Made by a program: the position numbers and the translations under genes | Notes under the pieces: model-generated | Databases searched by the model: none | What the model saw: the letters and a program-made list of their open reading frames with translations, nothing else | Told to the model about the DNA's origin: nothing | Assembly: GCA_017437965.1 (NCBI GenBank) | Contig: JAFRWN010000078.1 | Coordinates: forward strand, 1-34,454 | Length of the DNA stretch: 34,454 nt | Direction: 5' to 3' | DNA from: Lachnospiraceae bacterium | Lineage (GTDB): Bacteria; Bacillota; Clostridia; Lachnospirales; Lachnospiraceae | Shown: positions 8,165 to 16,158 of the stretch, in pieces | Layout: every line of letters begins with the position of its first letter | How positions within the stretch are numbered: the first letter of the stretch is position 1

Positions 8165-9461
8165 CACGGAGTATTCTCTCAGTCTTCCAGAGCCTGAAAT
8201 CCCTGTGGCATTCTTCGCACTCTCTCTGCCTTGCAATGCATTCTTTCAGATTTACGCAGGAGGGATAGAAGGCGCAGCTTTTGCAACTTTCCCAGCTGCT
8301 CTTTTCATAGAACATATCGATTTTTTCCTCATCCCTCGCGGATGATCCAAGCTCGGAAAAATACAGTTCGTTATTGATATTTTCAGGGCATTTGTAAATT
8401 CTTCCTTCGGGCGAGATTCCGACCCACGCGCTGTCATCCGCAAAACAGGAATGAAGCGAAAACGCAGGCAGTGAATAACGGTTCTGCGCTATGGTTATTC
8501 CTGCTTCAAGGCATTTTACATAGGCTTTCTTCTGGATTTCAAAGAGTTCTGCTCTCTCCTCTTCGGAGTAAAAATCATATTTACCTTCATTAAGGACCTG
8601 GGGAAAAATCCTGAAATTTTTGCGGTCTTTAAACTTCCCGATCAGTTCATCAAGTATCCCGGGGATCTTTTCTTTATTGTGGTTTCCGATATTGAGCCTG
8701 ATATCCACCTGGATTCCGGCGTCAAGAAACAGTCCGATATTTGTGACGATTTTATCCCATGGGCTCAGGTTTTTGGGAACATCAACATAATTCTTTATAG
8801 TGTCATAGTCTTCTCCCACACCGTCCACCGGTATCTGCACTATCCTTAACATGCAGATTTCATAAAGATTCCTTATCATTTCTTCGTCAGCAAGATATCC
8901 GTTTGTATTCATTTTTGAAGTAAAGCTTACGCCGTTTTCATGTAGTTTTTCCGAAATCAGTTTTATGGTCGGCATGCACATGCTGGGCTCTCCGCCGAAC
9001 CACTTGATCCTTACAGGCTTTTCTTTAGAATTTTCCGTGATATATTCCGCTGTCTTTAATGCGGTTTCGTCACTCATCACCCTCGGCGCTATTCCTTCTT
9101 CAAAGCAGTAAAAGCATCTGGCATTACAACCGGTCGTCGGATATATGAAATAATTGTTTATTACCGATTTTGAACGGTTTTTGAGGGAGTAGTAGAATCT
9201 CAGATCGTCGACGAAAGCATATTCATCAAAATCCCCGGGCACAAGATAAAGATTGTCAGAAAGATATTTTTCTTCAGACTCGAATTCTTCCGAAGACAGT
9301 TTAACCGCACCACCGGTAAGGATATTATAAATTATCTCGGTATCGTCATCTTCCTTTATTCTCACCAGAAAGCTTAACGGCCTGAGGTTTTCAGAATGTG
9401 CAGTGTAATTGTTTCTATATTCTTTTATCAGCCTTGCATCAGGCTCGCGGAGTATTTTCAT
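8154..9461 (-). CDS. Radical SAM/SPASM peptide maturase 3 (opposite strand)
   Basis: This 435-residue protein has an ATG at 9461 preceded by AGAAGGA at a good distance. Residues 1-105 are an N-terminal region with a short YNILTGGAVKLSSEEFE segment, a pattern usual in the leader-recognition part of peptide maturases. The motif GCNARCFYC supplies cluster cysteines 112, 116 and 119, and WFGGEPSM is the SAM-contacting glycine motif. The C terminus is a Cys-rich SPASM domain (SCFADDS, YKCPEN, CKSC, YPSC, KECIARQRECEEC). It runs against maturase 2 and the two 3' ends overlap by 11 bases. It has its own promoter (9533-9561), so its level can be set apart from the other two. It is most likely a third tailoring enzyme of the same peptide, but it could serve another substrate elsewhere. 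Confidence 0.85.
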   Translation of the reverse strand: MKILREPDARLIKEYRNNYTAHSENLRPLSFLVRIKEDDDTEIIYNILTGGAVKLSSEEFESEEKYLSDNLYLVPGDFDEYAFVDDLRFYYSLKNRSKSVINNYFIYPTTGCNARCFYCFEEGIAPRVMSDETALKTAEYITENSKEKPVRIKWFGGEPSMCMPTIKLISEKLHENGVSFTSKMNTNGYLADEEMIRNLYEICMLRIVQIPVDGVGEDYDTIKNYVDVPKNLSPWDKIVTNIGLFLDAGIQVDIRLNIGNHNKEKIPGILDELIGKFKDRKNFRIFPQVLNEGKYDFYSEEERAELFEIQKKAYVKCLEAGITIAQNRYSLPAFSLHSCFADDSAWVGISPEGRIYKCPENINNELYFSELGSSARDEEKIDMFYEKSSWESCKSCAFYPSCVNLKECIARQRECEECHRDFRLWKTERILRAIP

Positions 9462-9532
9462 GGTGGGGCATCCTTCTAGATTATTTTACCAAAAATATGA
9501 TTACGGATTGTTTCGTGCTGCTCTTTGATCAT

Positions 9533-9561
9533 ATTCTCACATATTATAATCAAAATGTCAA
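9533..9561 (-). promoter_or_regulatory. Promoter of maturase 3
   Basis: Read on the minus strand, TTGACA (9561-9556) is followed after 17 bases by GAGAAT (9538-9533), with TG one base before the -10 box. It abuts the divergent promoter for the exporter gene, whose -35 box begins at the next base. Confidence 0.5.
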
Positions 9562-9590
9562 TTGCATTTATCCGGCGATTATGTTAGAAT
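9562..9590 (+). promoter_or_regulatory. Promoter of the threonine/serine exporter gene
   Basis: TTGCAT (9562-9567) and TAGAAT (9585-9590) are 17 bases apart. The -35 box is directly back to back with that of the divergent maturase 3 promoter, so one bound protein could affect both. Confidence 0.65.
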
Positions 9591-9634
9591 TTCATGTAAA
9601 GAAATAACAGTATCATATGAAACGGAAATAAATT

Positions 9635-10957
9635 ATGAGCAAATTCAGAAAACAACATATGGCCATTCCCTGGCATGAGCTGGTCGAGCAGGATTCGGAC
9701 ACCAGAGCGATAAACGCAAGCCTTAAGGAAAAGGCCACTCTTGTAGGACGAATGGGGCTTTCGATGCTTTCGGTCGGAACCGGTGCATGGCGTGTGCGAG
9801 CTTCGATGAACAAGGTATCGCGTGCGCTCGGGATTACCTGCAATGCGGATATCGGTCTGCTTGCAATTTCCTATACCTGCATTGAAGGCGGCGAAACCTA
9901 TACCAATTCAATTTCGATTAACACCACCGGTGTCAACACCGATAAGGTATATTATCTCGACCTTTTTGCCGACAGTTTTGCGGAAAGAGTCGATAAATAT
10001 TCGGTGGAACAGTTCCACAGCATACTCGACACGATAATGAGCGCCAAAGGGCATTACAATGCCTGGCAGCTCGGGCTTTCAGCCGGCTTTGCATGCGCGG
10101 CCTTTACCTTCCTTCTCGGAGGCGGTCCGATTGAAATGCTTTGCGCACTTTTCGGTGCCGGAGTCGGAAATTTCGTCAGAAAAAAGATGCTTGAAAGGCA
10201 TATCACTCTTTTTGCCAACGTATGTGTGGGCGTCGCCTCCGCATGTACGGTATATGTGCTTCTGATCAAGCTTGCCGAGGCTTTTGCAAATATACCGACA
10301 GCGCACCAGGCCGGATATATCTGCTCGATGCTTTTTATCATCCCCGGCTTCCCGCTAATCACCGGCGGTATCGACCTTGCAAAGCTTGACCTTCGCTCAG
10401 GTATTGAAAGAATTACCTATGCGCTGTTAATTATCGTTGTCGCCACTCTTACAGCCTGGGTCATGGCCACTGTTTATCATTTTAAGCCTGCAGATTTTGA
10501 AGAATTCAAAATGGACGAAAAGCTTCGTTTCGCCCTGTGGATGGTAACGAGCTTCGTCGGAGTCTACGGCTTCTCGATGATGTTCAACAGCACAAAAAAA
10601 ATGGCATCCATTGCCGGATGCCTCGGAATGTGCACAAACACTTTCCGTTTAAGCCTTATTGAATTTGCACATGCTCCAATCCCTCTGGCAGCATTTATCG
10701 GTGCCCTCTGCTCAGGCCTCATCGCCTCAGGTATCAAGAAAGAGGTCGGAGTTCCGCGAATCACACTGACGGTACCCTCGATCGTTATCATGGTACCGGG
10801 TATGTTCATGTATAAGGGCATATACTTTATCGCAAAAAACGAGCTCGCAACGGGCGGCATGTGGCTGTCAAAAGCACTGCTCATCGTAATGTCCCTTCCC
10901 CTCGGACTCATCTGCGCAAGAATACTCACTGATGAAAACTTTAGAAAAAGTTCATGA
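9635..10957 (+). CDS. ThrE-family threonine/serine exporter-like membrane protein
   Basis: This 440-residue protein belongs to the ThrE family, which exports threonine and serine using the proton gradient. The soluble N-terminal part (about 1-140) carries the family's GxGAWRVRASMNKVSRALGI-like stretch and a beta-rich segment. Ten or so membrane helices follow, with FIIPGFPLITGGIDLAKLD in the centre, the most conserved ThrE signature, and a second half rich in glycine helices (LAAFIGALCSGLIASGI). The two halves that are separate proteins in some bacteria are fused here. A weak ribosome site (ACGGAA) precedes the ATG. The gene is transcribed alone from 9562 and ends at a terminator located inside deoB. 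The true substrate has not been shown for this branch. Confidence 0.82.
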   Translation: MSKFRKQHMAIPWHELVEQDSDTRAINASLKEKATLVGRMGLSMLSVGTGAWRVRASMNKVSRALGITCNADIGLLAISYTCIEGGETYTNSISINTTGVNTDKVYYLDLFADSFAERVDKYSVEQFHSILDTIMSAKGHYNAWQLGLSAGFACAAFTFLLGGGPIEMLCALFGAGVGNFVRKKMLERHITLFANVCVGVASACTVYVLLIKLAEAFANIPTAHQAGYICSMLFIIPGFPLITGGIDLAKLDLRSGIERITYALLIIVVATLTAWVMATVYHFKPADFEEFKMDEKLRFALWMVTSFVGVYGFSMMFNSTKKMASIAGCLGMCTNTFRLSLIEFAHAPIPLAAFIGALCSGLIASGIKKEVGVPRITLTVPSIVIMVPGMFMYKGIYFIAKNELATGGMWLSKALLIVMSLPLGLICARILTDENFRKSS

Positions 10958-10989
10958 CATCTCCCCCCTCTTAAGTGAGCAGACCTTTT

Positions 10990-12117
10990 TCACACTCCCA
11001 AAAATCTTTCCACGGCTTCTCCCGCAAAGGAGAAGCCTTTTTTTGTACCATAATCAAGGCCCGGTGTAACTCCCTTGCCGTAAAGAAGCAGCGGCACATA
11101 TTCCCTTGTATGATCCGTACCCTTAAATGTCGGATCGCACCCATGATCCGCTGTGATAAGAAGCAGGTCCTCCTCCGAAAGCTTCTTAAGCAGCTCACCA
11201 AGTCTCAGGTCAAAGGACTCAAGCCCGCCTGCATAACCGTCCACATCTCTTCTGTGGCCCCATGAAGAATCAAACTCCACAAGATTGGTAAATATCAGGC
11301 CGGACTTAACGAAATCAAGTGCCTCTATGGTCTTGTCCATGCCGTCCTCGTTGTCCTTTGTGTGCACAGCCTCGGTAATCCCGACGCCGGCAAAAATATC
11401 CTCAATTTTTCCTATCGCATAAACCGGAAGCCCCACATTCTTTATCCGCACTAATGTATTGTCCTCCGAAGGCTCGAGCGAAAAATCACGGCGGTTGCTT
11501 GTTCTTACATATTTCTCTCCGTCATGCACAAAGGGGCGGGCGATAACACGTGCTACCGCATGGTCTCCCGTCAGTATCTCCCTTGCGATACGGCACATAT
11601 CATAAAGCTTTTCGGGCGGGTAGATCACCTCCGCGCAAGCAATCTGGAACACACTGTCGGCCGAGGTATATACTATCGGCTTTTTCGTTTCCATATGCTC
11701 ATCGCCCAGCTCATTTATAATAGTAGTGCCCGAGGCAACGCAGTTTCCGAGTATGCCGGGAACACCTGTTTTTTCCACAAATTCATTTATCACATCATCG
11801 GGGAATCCGTCAGGGAAGGTAAGAAACGGTTTTTCGGTAATAATGCCTGCCATCTCCCAGTGGCCCGTCGTCGTGTCCTTTCCTGCGCTCAGTTCTTCAA
11901 GGCGCGCAAAGGCACCCTTCGGTTTTTCAACGCTTTCTACGCCCTGCATTCCGTCTATATTTCCATAGCCCAGGCTTCTGAGATTCGGTATTTTCAGATC
12001 CGGATATTTTTCCATGATATGTCCGATGGTACTAGAGCCCTCATCACCGAAGGCAGCCGCATCCGGTGCCTCCCCCATACCCACACTGTCAAGTACTATC
12101 CATATTACGCGCTTCAT
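10990..12117 (-). CDS. deoB: Phosphopentomutase
   Basis: This 375-residue cytoplasmic enzyme interconverts ribose/deoxyribose 1- and 5-phosphate, linking nucleoside salvage to the pentose phosphate pathway. It starts MKRVIWIVLDSVGMGEAPDA, with metal ligand Asp10. The phosphorylated threonine lies in DTTTGHWE (82-84), and the metal-binding DHGCDPTFKGTDHTREYVPL segment is near the C terminus. The length is slightly below the usual 390. AGGAGGG lies 8 bases upstream of the ATG. It is the last gene of an operon after the NlpC-type lipoprotein and the AmrS-type enzyme, 77 bases downstream of the latter. Its last codons (GFSFAGEA) also form the terminator of the convergent exporter gene. I saw no clear terminator of its own. 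Confidence 0.95.
   Translation of the reverse strand: MKRVIWIVLDSVGMGEAPDAAAFGDEGSSTIGHIMEKYPDLKIPNLRSLGYGNIDGMQGVESVEKPKGAFARLEELSAGKDTTTGHWEMAGIITEKPFLTFPDGFPDDVINEFVEKTGVPGILGNCVASGTTIINELGDEHMETKKPIVYTSADSVFQIACAEVIYPPEKLYDMCRIAREILTGDHAVARVIARPFVHDGEKYVRTSNRRDFSLEPSEDNTLVRIKNVGLPVYAIGKIEDIFAGVGITEAVHTKDNEDGMDKTIEALDFVKSGLIFTNLVEFDSSWGHRRDVDGYAGGLESFDLRLGELLKKLSEEDLLLITADHGCDPTFKGTDHTREYVPLLLYGKGVTPGLDYGTKKGFSFAGEAVERFLGV
11014..11044 (+). terminator. Terminator of the exporter gene, embedded in deoB
   Basis: A perfect 9-base stem ggcttctcc (11014-11022) with ggagaagcc (11029-11037) and a six-base loop is followed by seven T on the plus strand. The same bases encode GFSFAGEA near the end of DeoB on the minus strand, where no adjacent T-run follows. 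It therefore serves the plus-strand gene only. Confidence 0.85.
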
Positions 12118-12194
12118 TGTAAACCCTCCTGTAAAACCTAAAGTCTTTGCAATGTCTGTGGCCGGCTGTTTTTCATAAACATTTACTGCCCGAT

Positions 12195-13064
12195 TCAGCA
12201 GTTGCCAGTATATACATATTTAAGCTTTTCTCTTGCCACCTCTGCCAGACGGTAAACCTTTGCGACATCGGTTGAGCGGCGGTCTGTCATATGAAAACAG
12301 GGATGGAAGCGTGAAACATGAAGCGGCACATTCCGCCCGATAGGATTACCATCCGCATCCTTTAGCTCGGAAATCCATGCGCACATTTCGCGCATCTCTT
12401 CTTCGCTGTCGTTTTCGCCCGGAATAATAAGTGTTGTCAGTTCGACATGGCAATGCTTCACTGCCTCGGTGATCATTGCTTTAACCACCCCGAGATCACC
12501 ATTTAGCAGATCTTTATAGTATTGCTCTGTAAAGCCCTTAAGGTCGATATTCATGGCGTCGATATACAGTGCAAGCTCCGAGTAGACCGAAAGCTCCGCA
12601 GTACCGTTTGTCACCATCACGTTATACATTCCGAGTTCATGCACAAGCTTTGCTGTGTCACGTACATATTCATAGCCCACAAAAGGCTCGTTGTAGGTAA
12701 ACGCCACGCCGATATTGCCTCTGTCCCTGTAATGAAGGGCCGCCGCGGCAAGCTCTTCAGGGCTCAGGTATTCTGCCCTCTCCCTGTATTCCGGAACCTC
12801 ATCGCCCCAGGATATGCTGCTGTTCTGGCAGAATGGACAGCGCAGGTTACAGCCGTAGCTTCCTACCGAAAGAATCTTGCTTCTCGGATGAAATCTTTTT
12901 AGTGGCTTCTTTTCTATCGGGTCAAGGGCAAGCGAAGTGATCCTGCCGTAATTTAAGGCATATACTTCCCCGTCCTTAACTCCTCTTGCACCGCAAAAGC
13001 CCAGGCCGCCTTCACTTATCTTACAGTGCCTGAAGCAGACACTGCACTCTTTTGTAATCCCCAT
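12195..13064 (-). CDS. amrS: AmrS-type radical SAM enzyme (AmmeMemoRadiSam system)
   Basis: This 289-residue protein is of the AmmeMemoRadiSam radical SAM family, distantly related to pyruvate formate-lyase activating enzyme; its biological role is poorly defined. A Cys-rich N terminus (ECSVCFRHC and GFCGARG) precedes the cluster motif GCNLRCPFCQN (cysteines 72, 76, 79). The segments FTYNEPFV, NVMVTNGT, DAMNIDLKGF, TTLIIPGEND and LHVSRFHPCF are diagnostic for the family. I place the start at the ATG at 13064, which has AAAAGGAG four bases upstream. The longer reading from 13106 would translate a REP-like palindrome and overlap the stop of the previous gene as TAATG. AmrA and AmrB partners are not in the window. 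It sits between a lipoprotein gene and deoB. Confidence 0.88.
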   Translation of the reverse strand: MGITKECSVCFRHCKISEGGLGFCGARGVKDGEVYALNYGRITSLALDPIEKKPLKRFHPRSKILSVGSYGCNLRCPFCQNSSISWGDEVPEYRERAEYLSPEELAAAALHYRDRGNIGVAFTYNEPFVGYEYVRDTAKLVHELGMYNVMVTNGTAELSVYSELALYIDAMNIDLKGFTEQYYKDLLNGDLGVVKAMITEAVKHCHVELTTLIIPGENDSEEEMREMCAWISELKDADGNPIGRNVPLHVSRFHPCFHMTDRRSTDVAKVYRLAEVAREKLKYVYTGNC

Positions 13065-13077
13065 TTGTTCTCCTTTT

Positions 13078-13104
13078 GGGACAAAAGAACCGTCCCCGTG
13101 TCCC
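13078..13104. repeat. REP-like imperfect palindrome
   Basis: The 27-base element begins gggaca and ends tgtccc, with gaaccgtcccc inside. On the minus strand it reads GGGACACGGGGACGGTTC and so on. From memory this resembles the short palindromes linked to REP-associated (RAYT) transposases in Clostridia and other bacteria. It occupies the gap between the NlpC-type gene and the likely amrS start. No transposase and no second copy were found in the window. Confidence 0.6.
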
Positions 13105-13105
13105 A

Positions 13106-14551
13106 TTAACAGCCGTAAATTGTTTTTAGTACATCTGCTGCGCTCATGTTAAAGATTCCGTCGGGATCCGACAATATTCCGCCGTCGAGCTTCCATGTGA
13201 ATTTTCCGGTTCCTGCGCCGGAAAGCGCCGTATAGTCTGCATAGCTCTTAAGCGCTACCTCATATCTTGCGTACCACTCGGGGCTGAACTGTGACATATA
13301 TTTGTCCGCAAGCTGGTAGGCCTCGCAGCTCTTTGAGTCTCCGATTGCCGAAAGCTGCACTCCGCCTCCGTCGTTTCCGAGCCTGCTTTTTGAGGGTGTG
13401 CTGTGTGCGATCACAATCGATCCGTCGGAGCAGGTTCCGATGCACATCCAGACATGGCCCTTCATGCTGAAAATGTCTCCGGGTTTGAAATCCGCTGCCT
13501 TAAAACTTGTCGTAGCAGTTCCCCAGCCGCGTTCAGCAAAATTTCCGGCCATCTTGGTGGAGCTCATTACATAACCCTCTGCCCCGTCTGCTGTATTCAT
13601 CACATTATAAATCACCCAGCCGACATAACCCGAGCAGTCAAGTCCTGCATAGTAATATTCATTCCACCCGCCGTTCGGATAATAATCGGGCTTATATTTA
13701 TAGTTTCCGTCCTGCGAAAAGAAGAAGTCCGTCCATGAATCCGCAACGCCTATGCTCTTTGCCTGGCCAGAAGACGCGACATCCTGCCAGTCCCAGCCGC
13801 CGCCATATACATAATTAACACAGCCGGCCGGCATTACCGCAGTTTTTATCAGATTGGTAAGAGTTTTCTCTCCCGCAGTACCTTTGATCTGCGGATCATA
13901 CCACGAGGGCGAAGGAACAATATATGCTTCCTTTACGCTTCCGTCCTCATTAAGTATTCCCATGCAGTAAACATTGTCGGAAATCATGCCTTCCTTTACG
14001 GTGCTTCCGCCTGCCGCACGGTTTACGGTATATATTTTACTGAGTTCCGTCGTTCTCATGCTTACAGTCTCATAATAACCTGACAGCACACCGTCAGCCG
14101 GTCCCATATCCGACGTGATTTCTTTAACGGAGCTTATCGTCTCACCGTTTAATCCAAGCGAATAAAGATAACCTTCCTTTAAAGAGTTCTGGATTCCGTA
14201 CTCTTCATCAAGTCCGACCACAAATATCTTTTCTTCCCCGTTGATAAAGAAACGGTATTTGAAATCATTCTTCCCGTCCTTATTCATACTTGCATAATCC
14301 TTGATTCCGAGAAAAACAGCAGGATTTTCGATGACGTTTATTATCTCAGGCTCGGCGCTGCTTTCAGAAGAGGATTCCGGGGCAACCGGATTTGTATTTT
14401 CGGACGATGAGCTTCCGGAAACTTCCCCTGCGCTGCTTTCACTCTGTGCCTTGCTGCTGTCCTTAGCTTTTGTACTGTCCTTTCCGCATGCGGAAAATGC
14501 CATAAATCCTGTAAGAAGCATCACTGCTCCCGATATCAATACTTTCTTCAT
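13106..14551 (-). CDS. NlpC/P60-like lipoprotein (putative cell-wall hydrolase)
   Basis: This 481-residue protein has a signal peptide and lipobox: basic start, hydrophobic 8-19, then FSAC with Cys22 as the acylated residue. A Ser/Glu-rich linker spans about 24-68 and a domain of unknown type 70-225. The C-terminal half looks like an NlpC/P60 or related papain-like peptidoglycan hydrolase: Cys306 in LDCSGYVGW, His366 in KGHVWMCIG and His383 in IAHSTPS. A 50-residue insert lies ahead of the catalytic Cys. It should act on the outer face of the membrane, cutting peptide stems of the wall. AGGAAAG precedes the ATG. It is the first gene of the operon with amrS and deoB, whose roles are unrelated. 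The substrate is unknown, and the family call rests on the catalytic pattern. Confidence 0.78.
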   Translation of the reverse strand: MKKVLISGAVMLLTGFMAFSACGKDSTKAKDSSKAQSESSAGEVSGSSSSENTNPVAPESSSESSAEPEIINVIENPAVFLGIKDYASMNKDGKNDFKYRFFINGEEKIFVVGLDEEYGIQNSLKEGYLYSLGLNGETISSVKEITSDMGPADGVLSGYYETVSMRTTELSKIYTVNRAAGGSTVKEGMISDNVYCMGILNEDGSVKEAYIVPSPSWYDPQIKGTAGEKTLTNLIKTAVMPAGCVNYVYGGGWDWQDVASSGQAKSIGVADSWTDFFFSQDGNYKYKPDYYPNGGWNEYYYAGLDCSGYVGWVIYNVMNTADGAEGYVMSSTKMAGNFAERGWGTATTSFKAADFKPGDIFSMKGHVWMCIGTCSDGSIVIAHSTPSKSRLGNDGGGVQLSAIGDSKSCEAYQLADKYMSQFSPEWYARYEVALKSYADYTALSGAGTGKFTWKLDGGILSDPDGIFNMSAADVLKTIYGC

Positions 14552-14585
14552 AATATCTTCTTTCCTAATTGGTTTTATGCTTTAT

Positions 14586-14614
14586 ATTATATTATACGGT
14601 CTTTGAAAAATCAA
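14586..14614 (-). promoter_or_regulatory. Promoter of the NlpC-amrS-deoB operon
   Basis: On the minus strand, TTGATT (14614-14609) is followed after 17 bases by TATAAT (14591-14586), in a strongly AT-rich stretch with overlapping TATAAT copies. It is divergent from the promoter at 14648. Confidence 0.65.
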
Positions 14615-14647
14615 TATTGTTTGGTGCCGCGCAGGCAGAAAAAAACC

Positions 14648-14676
14648 TTGTTAAATCATTATAAATGTGTTATCAT
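14648..14676 (+). promoter_or_regulatory. Promoter of the ExbB/ExbD-like operon
   Basis: TTGTTA (14648-14653) and TATCAT (14671-14676) are 17 bases apart. The predicted transcript start near 14683 leaves only about 14 bases before an ATG at 14697, which argues for the next in-frame ATG at 14727. Confidence 0.65.
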
Positions 14677-14726
14677 AGACAAGTAGGCACTTTTGTATGT
14701 GCAATTTTTCTTACGGGGTTTGGACA

Positions 14727-15548
14727 ATGGTTATTTTCAGAAATATAATCGGCTTTGACGGCCTGATATTCATACTTGCCGGCGTCAATATCTATATCAT
14801 GATCATGGCAAGGAAGGCTGCAAATGATCTTTACGAGAGCATGCATCAACGTATCTATGCTCCCGCGGTTTTAAATGACCTTTCGAGTGTGCATGAAGGA
14901 ATGACCGAGCTTACGGACCAGAAAATTTCCACACTGCGCGAGGCCGCCGTTTCAAAATATACCCTGTATATCAATTTAACAGCAATCTTCCCGCTGATGG
15001 GAATACTCGGAACCGTTATTTCCTTGCTCGGAATGGTGGGTGACACCTCGGATATCGAAGGCGGTTTCTTCGCGGCACTGACTTCAACCTTCTGGGGTCT
15101 TGTGTTTGCCATCACCTTCAAATTCCTTGACGGTTTTATCTCGCCCAAGCTTGAGGACGGCGAACATGCCGCAGATCTTTTCATGCAGAGAAAGACAGAC
15201 GACATTAAATTTGAAAATATTGGAAGCAAGACAGGTAACCAGAAGACTTCTTCGGTTCCCCGTTCCAATCCCGTGACAACAAGCGGAAGCACCGAGGACA
15301 GACTTAACCGCTATAAGAAGCGTTCGGATAATGATCCTGCTCCGACGGACAAAAACACAAATGACATGATTCCGGCAGCAGCCCAGACTGCAGTTGCTCC
15401 CGTTGTTCCCGTGCAGGTAACAGTCACTACAGCGAAGCCCGAAAAGGCACCAGCACCCGAGACTCCCGCTCCTTTCAACGAGTGGAAGCAGAAAAAACAC
15501 CGCAGGGATGTTATTGAAGCCGAGGATTATATGAGCGGAAAGGAATAG
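14727..15548 (+). CDS. ExbB/TolQ/MotA-like channel protein
   Basis: This protein has about 273 residues (283 if it starts at 14697). The topology is that of proton-channel stators. One N-terminal helix (FDGLIFILAGVNIYIMIM) is followed by a cytoplasmic stretch of about 80 residues. A helix pair comes next, LTAIFPLMGILGTVISLLGM and FFAALTSTFWGLVFAITF, carrying the small and threonine residues found in the ExbB/TolQ pore. The last 100 residues are a soluble, Ala/Pro/Thr-rich cytoplasmic tail, longer than in ExbB. The next gene, 3 bases away, encodes an ExbD/TolR-like partner. In Gram-negatives such pairs energise outer-membrane receptors; here no outer membrane is expected, so the client is unknown. 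The start choice depends on the promoter; the ribosome site is weak at either ATG. Confidence 0.78.
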   Translation: MVIFRNIIGFDGLIFILAGVNIYIMIMARKAANDLYESMHQRIYAPAVLNDLSSVHEGMTELTDQKISTLREAAVSKYTLYINLTAIFPLMGILGTVISLLGMVGDTSDIEGGFFAALTSTFWGLVFAITFKFLDGFISPKLEDGEHAADLFMQRKTDDIKFENIGSKTGNQKTSSVPRSNPVTTSGSTEDRLNRYKKRSDNDPAPTDKNTNDMIPAAAQTAVAPVVPVQVTVTTAKPEKAPAPETPAPFNEWKQKKHRRDVIEAEDYMSGKE

Positions 15549-15551
15549 GCA

Positions 15552-16139
15552 ATGAAAAGACGCAGAGATGTTGCAATCGAGCTCACGCCTCTTCTTGACG
15601 TCATTCTGATACTGCTCTTCCTTATCCTAAGTGGAAGTCAGGAAACCAACAAAAAGGTTAAACAGGAGGCTGACACAAAGGTTGAGTCAATGCAGGAAAC
15701 CGTCGACAGTCTTGATAAAGAGCTTAGCGATTCAAAAATCAAGATCAATTCGCTTTCTGAAGACAATACCAAGCTCAGCTCGATGGTCGAGGGCTTCAAG
15801 GGCTTTGCCGAGTTTGCAAAAATTATCGATATAATGATACGCTATCCGGAAGACCGTGAGGATGTTTCCGGCAGACAGCTTCTGATCGATGACAACGGTA
15901 AGTGGATTACCGTGGAATATGACAAGAACAGTCTTGTTTACGGTTATGACACCACAAAGAGCTATCTGAACGAGCTGCTTGAGGCCGCAGGTGACGGTCC
16001 GGTATTCATTGTTTTTTCATATGACGATAAGACGAAGACCAGGGATGTGACCGAAATCAGCGAGCTCATACAGAGTGTGGCTTCAAAATCACCTGAGATT
16101 TATTTTAAAGTACAGAACATTACTGCAGATAAGCAGTAA
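15552..16139 (+). CDS. ExbD/TolR-like protein
   Basis: This 195-residue protein begins with a basic cytoplasmic tail and one membrane helix, IELTPLLDVILILLFLIL. The Asp in PLLDV (residue 16) matches the essential proton-carrying Asp of ExbD and TolR. A coiled-coil-like segment of about 50 residues (roughly 30-80, Lys/Glu/Ser-rich) follows, then an extracellular domain of about 110 residues with alternating strands (KWITVEYDK, PVFIVFSYDD). It is placed three bases after the channel gene, with AAGGAATAG overlapping the previous stop as ribosome site. It lacks the OmpA-like peptidoglycan-binding motif of MotB. The partner relation is strongly suggested by gene order; the energised client is unknown. 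Confidence 0.78.
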   Translation: MKRRRDVAIELTPLLDVILILLFLILSGSQETNKKVKQEADTKVESMQETVDSLDKELSDSKIKINSLSEDNTKLSSMVEGFKGFAEFAKIIDIMIRYPEDREDVSGRQLLIDDNGKWITVEYDKNSLVYGYDTTKSYLNELLEAAGDGPVFIVFSYDDKTKTRDVTEISELIQSVASKSPEIYFKVQNITADKQ

Positions 16140-16158
16140 AAATATATGGAGGTTTACT

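Noticed and set aside
10958..11044. Hairpin 11014-11037 as a terminator for deoB on the minus strand
   Set aside because: It lies inside the deoB coding region before the stop, and no T-run directly follows on the minus strand.
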